A DNA stretch of 64,000 bases from Sordariomycetes sp. S80-01Y (Eukaryota; Ascomycota; Sordariomycetes), in the NCBI GenBank assembly GCA_037042185.1, contig JAXQJY010000032.1, positions 1,612,001 through 1,676,000 of the forward strand, read 5' to 3'. The translations under genes were made by a program, and so were the position numbers. This document shows, piece after piece, positions 58,256 through 64,000 of this stretch. Numbering within the stretch: the stretch's first letter is position 1; each line of letters starts with the position of its first letter. The notes beneath the pieces are model-generated. The model made no database searches. It saw nothing but the letters and a program-made list of their open reading frames with translations, and had not been told where the DNA came from.

Positions 58256-59678
58256 GATGTATCGACGCGGCAGCGTACCAGATCCCTGATCGGGCGTTGC
58301 CGAAAGAGGTTGATGGTAGTTTTTCAGTAGACAGTGTCTGTTGAGGGAATAGGCATACTCGCGCGATCGTAGGACAGCAGCAAAGCGCAATACAAAGGAG
58401 ATGCACAAGCAGAAGAGGATATGGCTGTTGAATTGCAAGAAATGGAGAAGAGAAGAAGCGGATAATGGAAGTTGACGTCGTTTGAGGCCAAAGTGCCCAT
58501 CCAGGGAAGATGAGCTATGATTGGCAGTCGCCGGGGCGGCCTCACAGACGGGAAAGCAGGAGCCACGCGCGGTTGCAGAAGGTGCGTTCAAGGGTGAATC
58601 AGTGACATCAGAGGCTTGATTCGCTCTCCTTGTCCTAGAACAAACTCCCAGGGACCCTGAACAGCCGCTTTGCCGCCCATCACTGCCTCCAGTTGTTTCA
58701 ACTTGCACTGACGTGTCGCCTGTTTGTCTTCAAAATAGCAATCATCGGCGCTTCTTGTAACAATTTCCATTCTTTGGCATCCCTTCATTCCAGACGCCGA
58801 ATGCCAACAGCCATGACAGCCAAGGCCCCAGAGATACGCGGTCCTGGCGCCACCGAGATTGTGCGGAGCGCGCCAAGGCACTGGAAGTCGCTCGATCTGT
58901 GTGCTCCCCCCTCTGCGACAGATCGATGATGCAACGGTGCAGCGATAAAAGGGGCCACACACTGAGGAAAACGAGCGTCCTGTCAACCTGGGCCAGAATG
59001 CCGGAGTTGGAGACGGAGTTGATCTTGTGCCCATCCTATAGGTGGGCTAGAGCTCGACACTGCCATACTCATCCTTCCTTCGATGGTATTACTATGATGC
59101 TGTTCAAGACCCGTAGTCTCACCCACATGAGTACGCATTTGTGGTCCTCGTGATGTGTCGCGTGTGGGATCTCTTCACACTGACGATTCACGGCGTTAGT
59201 ATCACGCTCTCTGTGGAAACGTTAGCAGAGAGCTTTGGCTACATGTATGGTTTTGTCCACCGCAATCACTGTCAAAACAATCTGTACGCAGACTAAGGAG
59301 GTTGCAGGTCTAAGACTGCACACAACGGCTACGCCAACCGTGCGAAGTTCGTGTAAAATTTGGTCCCTCCTGTTGCGCATCAAGTAGGGGTTGAGAAGCA
59401 CAAGTAGCAACAAAACATAGCGTGGACACATAAGTTCCGTATCGTTTTGTGCACCATTAACGTTTTATCTGAACCATTGTCATGCTTTATCCAATTCAGA
59501 GGCAGAGACAATCAAGGCGAGCTGGAAAAAAAGCGGTGACGTGCAGGGTAGCCACGGCACGAGTCAGTAAATATTCTAAAGTACAACCATGCCCAATGAT
59601 GATGTTTGCCATTGCAAACCAGCTAACGGGAGAAGGGTTGCCACGTCAGGTGTGATAGCAATTCTTTTTATCATTTCC
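58256..59678. promoter_or_regulatory. Promoter of the channel gene and 3' end of the alpha-glucosidase
   Basis: A 1.4-kb gap between two minus-strand genes. The part above 58255 is the channel promoter and leader. The AT-rich 59440-59670 is probably 3' UTR of the alpha-glucosidase. Short open frames here have no recognisable product. Confidence 0.5.
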
Positions 59679-61445
59679 TCACAAAACCCAGTATACCCGT
59701 CCCTCAAAAGACGCAAGCTCTGAACTGTGGATTTGTCCTGAAGTTGAGATCGCTAGTTCCAATTGCGTTGCCTCGACTCCTGTTGGCAGTACCAGTGGTT
59801 TAGGGGTCTTTGAGAAATTCAGGGCTACGAAAGCCCTGAGCACATTCTTTCCAGCTTCAAGACCGCTGCATTCGCTCTTGCGGGCAGACTTGAGGTAACT
59901 AAACACATGCTCATCTTCGTGACGGACCTCTTCAAAATCACCGTGGGTGAACAGGTGCTTGTGTGCCTTGCGGAACCTTATAACCTCCTTCCAGAAGGCG
60001 AGTGGACTCCTTTCGTCACTGAGCTGCTGCTTGACGTTGACCTGTTGGTAATTGTCGTGTACCCGCATCCATGGCTTGCCGGTTGAGAAACCAGCATGCT
60101 CCGAATCATCCCATTGTAGAGGGGTGCGAGCATGGTCCCGAGCAAGAGTGTTTATGCCGTCCAGGGCCTTACCCATGGTTTCAGGATCATCACCACTGGC
60201 TTTCATCATTTGCTTCCAGAAGTTCTGTGACTCAATGTCCTTGTACTCGTCGATGCCCCAGTCCCGCGGCACATTTGTCATGCCTATTTCCTGCCCTTGG
60301 TAGATGAACAATGTTCCCGTGAGGGTTACAAGCATAAGAGCAAGGAGCTTAGCGGAGTCGACACGATGTTCAGGCTTGTCTGATGCAAAGCGCGAGATCG
60401 ACCTGGCACTGTCGTGGTTTTCGGCGAACACAGTCGTCCAGGCGTCTTTGTCCTGAACAAAACGCTGCCACGTGGACAGCTTGTCCTTGACTTCGAGCAA
60501 AGTGAAGGGCTGTGGAAGATACTTTCTCACTGTGCCCATGCCTAAGTAGATCATGTCAAAGTGAAAGACCATATTCAACTCCCCTTCTTTGGCACTGACG
60601 TAGCGAAGAATCTCAGAATGATCGGGTGTGCAAGGGAGCTCCCCGACCGTCATGATCTCGCCGTATGGCGCGAGCGCTTCTCTGTTCATCTCCTTGAGAT
60701 ACTCGTGCATCCGTGGACCGTTGCAGAACAGCGGATAAGCGTACTGCCACCTGTTCTCAGGATCGGTGATCTTGGCATCCAAGTACTGGGTTGGCTTGCT
60801 GTATTTGTTCACAGTGTCGACCCGAAACCCGTCAACGCCCAGGTCCAACCATGTTTTGATGGCCGATTGATAGATAGCCCGACGAGTTTCCGGATTTTCC
60901 CAGTTCAGATCAGGCTGCTCCGGGCAAAAGTAGTGGAGGTAATACTCCTCCGTGGCCTCATCCCATTGCCAAACGCTGCCTCCGAAGCTGGCGCGCCAGT
61001 TATTAGGCGGTTGGCGATTTCCGGCCTCATCGTAGCGGGGCGGCTTCCAGTGGTACCAGTTGCGTTTGGGGTTTGTTTTGGAGGATCTGGACTCCTTGAA
61101 CCAAGCATGCTGATCTGAAGTGTGGTTGATGACAAGGTCCAAAATCAAACGGATGCCGCGGTCGTGCAGCCCAGAGATGAGCTCCTTCATGTCGCTCATG
61201 GTGCCAAAGGGAGCATGGACGTCTTCAAAATCTGATATGTCGTAACCCATATCGATCTGAGGGCTTTTGTACATTGGTGAAAGCCATACCGTGTTGATAC
61301 CCAGCTCTTGAAGGTAATCGAGTTTCGATATCAGACCTTGAAGATCGCCTACGCCATCACCATCCGAGTCCTTGAAACTGGCTGGGTATACTTGGTAGAC
61401 AATGGCGTCCTTCCACCATGGGCATGCATCTGGAACGGAGCCCAT
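59679..61445 (-). CDS. Alpha-glucosidase (maltase), GH13
   Basis: A single exon of 588 aa, the length of yeast Mal12 and Ima1 enzymes. It hydrolyses alpha-linked glucose from maltose-type sugars. GH13 motifs are complete: DLVINHTSDQHAWF (103-116), GVDGFRVDTVNKYSKP with nucleophile D210, the general acid E269 in VGELPC, and ENHDSARS with D345. The residue after the nucleophile is Thr, as in maltases; isomaltases (oligo-1,6-glucosidases) have Val there, so alpha-1,4 preference is likely. There is no signal peptide, so the enzyme is cytosolic and depends on sugar uptake. It is divergent from a Zn2Cys6 regulator, with a transporter gene beyond: the MAL arrangement. A TATA box lies about 113 bp upstream. 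Confidence 0.95.
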   Translation of the reverse strand: MGSVPDACPWWKDAIVYQVYPASFKDSDGDGVGDLQGLISKLDYLQELGINTVWLSPMYKSPQIDMGYDISDFEDVHAPFGTMSDMKELISGLHDRGIRLILDLVINHTSDQHAWFKESRSSKTNPKRNWYHWKPPRYDEAGNRQPPNNWRASFGGSVWQWDEATEEYYLHYFCPEQPDLNWENPETRRAIYQSAIKTWLDLGVDGFRVDTVNKYSKPTQYLDAKITDPENRWQYAYPLFCNGPRMHEYLKEMNREALAPYGEIMTVGELPCTPDHSEILRYVSAKEGELNMVFHFDMIYLGMGTVRKYLPQPFTLLEVKDKLSTWQRFVQDKDAWTTVFAENHDSARSISRFASDKPEHRVDSAKLLALMLVTLTGTLFIYQGQEIGMTNVPRDWGIDEYKDIESQNFWKQMMKASGDDPETMGKALDGINTLARDHARTPLQWDDSEHAGFSTGKPWMRVHDNYQQVNVKQQLSDERSPLAFWKEVIRFRKAHKHLFTHGDFEEVRHEDEHVFSYLKSARKSECSGLEAGKNVLRAFVALNFSKTPKPLVLPTGVEATQLELAISTSGQIHSSELASFEGRVYWVL

Positions 61446-61927
61446 AATTGGGTTTTAAGGTTTTGGTGAGGCGTGAGCTGGAAGAGCAGCCGATGAGAGC
61501 AGGCGTTCATGATATCCATCAAGGACGTGGTCAATGGTATGCTGAGCTATCCATATCTATATAGCGCAAGTTAGGTCTTGGTAGGCGAGCATGGCCGAAA
61601 CTCGGACCGAGCTCTCTCTCTGTGTTCGAACGCCATCGGGAATCGTGGCAGAGAAACCCAAGGCCACTGCGTTGAATGATCAGTGGGCTGGACTGAGCGA
61701 AGTTGCGTTCTCGCTCAGCGAGTGGCTCAAGCTCGGCCCGGGCTAGCGCGCATCGCACAGGCTTAGCCGCATGTCGCCCCTTGTTTTCCACGTCGCTCTC
61801 CGCAGCTGCGTCAAGTTCGGCCCGACCTCCGACCATTCAGAGCGCGCAACCTTCTTAAGCATCTTTGTTCCGGTACCATGTACATTAGACAGCCCTACTG
61901 ACAACTGTTTCCTGTTCCCCAGGCAGG
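61446..61927. promoter_or_regulatory. Divergent promoter of alpha-glucosidase and Zn2Cys6 regulator
   Basis: This 482-bp region serves both genes. CTATATAG at 61557-61564 is a palindromic TATA box about 113 bp above the alpha-glucosidase start. An inverted repeat CTCGG-A-CCGAG at 61601-61611 contains CGG and CCG triplets, the half-sites Zn2Cys6 proteins bind, and sits just upstream of that TATA box. CTCCGC at 61798-61803 matches the CreA consensus. These suggest induction by the neighbouring regulator and repression by CreA, but none is proven. Confidence 0.6.
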
Positions 61928-63443
61928 ATGAACCAGCCGAAACGCGCAGCACGCGCCTGTGTTCCGTGCGCAACACGCAAAGTCCGATGTGAGCACATCC
62001 ATCAGCGACTCGTCATCCATGCTCTTGAATGGCTGTATGCATATCACCTCGAGGTCTGACTGAGCAGCAGGCAACGGACAGCAGCCATGCCAGAGCTGCA
62101 GCCACAATGGCATCGCATGCACTTTTCGCGTGAGAGATGCTTCTGCACGCTCTCGCGCTCAGAATAAACGGGGCCGCATCATTGAGTCCTTACGTCCTCA
62201 TGATAGGGACTCACAATCGCAGCCACCTTTGGCAGTGCTGCAGATCCGGCCTCAAGGTCGAGACGAGGTAGAAGTAGTGGGCAATGTACCACCCGTTGAT
62301 GGCGGATTCCTTCGTGAGCTCCTCTCAGACTATATGGATTCGGTGTACACGGTGTGCCCCGTTCTGGACGAGACTGCTATGAAGGGCCATATCCAAGTCT
62401 TTGGCTCCAGTGCCGAAGATACTGCGTTGTGCTATGCCTATGCAGCCGTCACTATCGCTACGGGTCCATCGGAACACACATTGAAGCGGCCGGAAGTCAT
62501 CCAGACTTACATCTCTCGCGCATTGAAGCTTCGTCCACCAATAGGTCGCAGTAACGACATCACGTTAGCGCGGGTGGTATTTGCCGTTTTTCTACGCATC
62601 ACCTTCGCGCTATTGCAGGATGGCGACATGGATTTCTTCTACATGCGAGAGGCTATCACGATGCTCCAGATGACGAGACTTGGTGAAGAAGAGCCGGCGG
62701 GCACTTCGGTGGCAGAGACGCTTTCGTGGCAGCGTTTGCGATGGGTCGTCTTCATCCAGGAGCGAGTTGCTTGTATCTGCCACGAACGCAAAGCAATCAT
62801 TGAAACGTGCCCAGCACAGTGGGGCTTTTCAGACAAGCTGTTGGCGAACCAAATTCGTGTCGCCTTTAGCCACATGACCCAGCTGTACCGGCTCGTCGAC
62901 GACGAGTTCTTGCACATCTGGCGAGACAAACAGAACAGTAAAGCTCTGACTCAAGAATGGGTCAACGAAAAGCAGCGAGCTTTCGCAGCACAGCAGATGA
63001 TGATCGAGGAATCGCTCAGCAGTCTGACCAACCTGCAGCAAGTAGATCTGGTCCTGACTTGCCAGTGGCTTCGAACAGTGGTCTGGCAAATGGCTGGTTA
63101 CAAGCACATGCTGCACTCGGATGCGCTGCAAGACTATATGCTGCTACTTTTCCCGGTGCAAGGATCAGTATACGTCGGCAACGTACTGCGGAATATATCC
63201 CGCGAGTCACTCAACAGGCAAGGGATGGGAAACTTGCAGAAGCTCTTCGAAATTACAGACATGGCAGCTGACGTGCTGAGCCTGTCCGCGGGGCTCTATG
63301 AGCGGACCCAGATCCTCGGCTGGATGGAGAACTGCTGCTTCCTGATCCGATGGCTGCAAGAGTTCACGCAACTATCTCGGGCCCAGAGACGCCTACTGGG
63401 GCAGAAGCTCGAAAGCCTTGCGGCGCTAATGGCAGACACTTGA
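61928..63443 (+). CDS. Zn2Cys6 transcription factor, probable maltose regulator
   Basis: Two exons, 61928-61988 and 62071-63443, give 477 aa. The split binuclear cluster closes only across the 82-bp intron: C11-X2-C14-X6-C21-X5-C27-X2-C30-X6-C37, with the basic start MNQPKRAARACVPC. The intron lies within the codon for C21. A basic linker follows, then a fungal-specific transcription factor middle region (FLRELLSDYMDSVYTVCPVLDE, AYAAVTIATGP, FYMREAITMLQMTRLGEE, RRLRWVVFIQERVACI). This architecture and the size (477 aa) match Mal63/MalR/AmyR-like activators. Its position between an alpha-glucosidase and a sugar transporter supports control of maltose use in the nucleus. The inducer and the targets are inferred from context only. 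Confidence 0.9.
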
Positions 63444-63786
63444 CGGGTGGGTCACCAACCAAGGAGGTATTCGTCCCGGACTATTGGTAGCGAAAGATCC
63501 CACCGTAAAGGTGATTGGCCAGAGCTCGGCCCGGACAGAAGCACTGGACAACCCCAGACCACCCTGGCTTGCCACGAGGGGTCTCCACGGGGATCTTCGA
63601 CGGCTTGTTGTTCTCCATCCCCAACTTCGGCGCTTTACGATCACTCGCCTCCTCTCATGTCATCTCGCCAGCCATCTATATAATAAGTAGAGGTCAGCTC
63701 ATGAGCCCCAGCTGACTTGACCTCCTTATCCACCACTGCTCACCCCATTCTTCCTCAGTACATCTCTCATCCGGTCCGCCGCAGGC
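63444..63786 (+). promoter_or_regulatory. Promoter of the MFS sugar transporter with TATA and CreA-type sites
   Basis: The 343-bp gap contains TATATAA at 63677-63683, 104 bp above the transporter start codon. Three CreA-type cores (CYCCRS) occur: CCCCAG at 63552-63557, CTCCAC at 63583-63588 and CCCCAG at 63706-63711. A CGG-CC-CGG direct repeat lies at 63527-63534. The pattern fits a glucose-repressed permease. Confidence 0.55.
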
Positions 63787-64000
63787 ATGGCTCACACATT
63801 GGGGACCCCAGAAAAAGCGGCACTCGCAAATGAGGAGACGAGCATTGGACAGGTCGAGTCTCGCGCACCCAAGGAGGCTCTGACCGATATCCAGGATGCC
63901 ACTGACCACGAGGTCCGCATGAGCTTGCTACAAGGCATCAAGCTCTACCCGAAAGCTGTTGCTTGGTCCGTCTTCCTCTCGACTGCCGTCATTATGGAGG
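63787..64000 (+). CDS. MFS sugar transporter, maltose permease type (5' part only)
   Basis: Only the first 71 codons lie in the window; the gene runs off the right edge. The start MAHTLGTPEKAALANEE is followed by a hydrophilic cytosolic leader and then LLQGIKLYPKAVAWSVFLSTAVIMEG, the conserved entry to the first membrane segment in maltose and general alpha-glucoside permeases (the yeast Mal61 group, where YPKAxxWSVLLSTAIIMEGYD is typical). These are proton-coupled importers in the plasma membrane. Placement beside the alpha-glucosidase and regulator supports maltose uptake. The remaining exons cannot be seen, so intactness is unknown. Confidence 0.85.
   Translation, partial: MAHTLGTPEKAALANEETSIGQVESRAPKEALTDIQDATDHEVRMSLLQGIKLYPKAVAWSVFLSTAVIME

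Overview
The window is nuclear DNA of a filamentous ascomycete, most likely a Sordariomycete. Genes are moderately dense on both strands. Introns are short (mostly 48-105 bp) with GTRNGY...YAG ends and CTNAY branch sites. The proteins are typical Pezizomycotina types: CreA, a VIB-1/XprG-type NDT80 factor, a fungal GT31 enzyme, a SLATT-type membrane protein and Zn2Cys6 factors. There is no rRNA, credible tRNA, CRISPR or intact transposon. Twenty protein-coding loci are supported, eight of them single-exon. Exon joins given here were worked out by hand from splice signals, reading phase and family conservation.

Layout. 1-3026: no gene. 3027-4229 (-): carbon catabolite repressor CreA, with 7.3 kb of gene-poor DNA upstream of it. 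11554-13017 (+): a RecA/Rad51-like recombination protein. 15167-16032 (-): TIM21. 16410-18042 (+): the ArfGAP GLO3. 18377-19617 (-): a nitronate monooxygenase. 20570-22266 (+): the folate enzyme HPPK-DHPS. 25145 to about 28724 (-): the VIB-1/XprG-like factor, again followed by 7.2 kb of gene-poor DNA upstream. From 35895 the DNA is gene-dense: an unrecognised leucine-rich protein, an ABCF ATPase, a sphingoid-base/diacylglycerol kinase-like protein, TRM1, a SLATT protein, a GT31 glycosyltransferase, a GNAT acetyltransferase, SPO7, a CLD1/ABHD-type hydrolase and a CSC1/OSCA-type channel. From 59679 to the window end lies a maltose cluster: alpha-glucosidase (-), Zn2Cys6 regulator (+) and the start of an MFS sugar transporter (+), cut off by the window edge.

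How the genes relate. The clearest theme is carbon-source control. CreA represses alternative carbon use. VIB-1/XprG proteins promote starvation and hydrolase responses and interact genetically with catabolite repression in Neurospora. The maltose cluster is a typical CreA target; candidate CreA sites (SYGGRG) lie in its promoters and in a tight group upstream of creA itself. A second, weaker theme is membrane lipid biology: SPO7 (phosphatidate phosphatase control) is divergent from a CLD1-like acyl hydrolase, with a lipid-kinase-like gene and a membrane channel nearby. TIM21 and the leader peptides on TRM1, the folate enzyme and perhaps the hydrolase point to mitochondria. The most unusual item is the SLATT protein, a two-TM effector family related to prokaryotic defence effectors.
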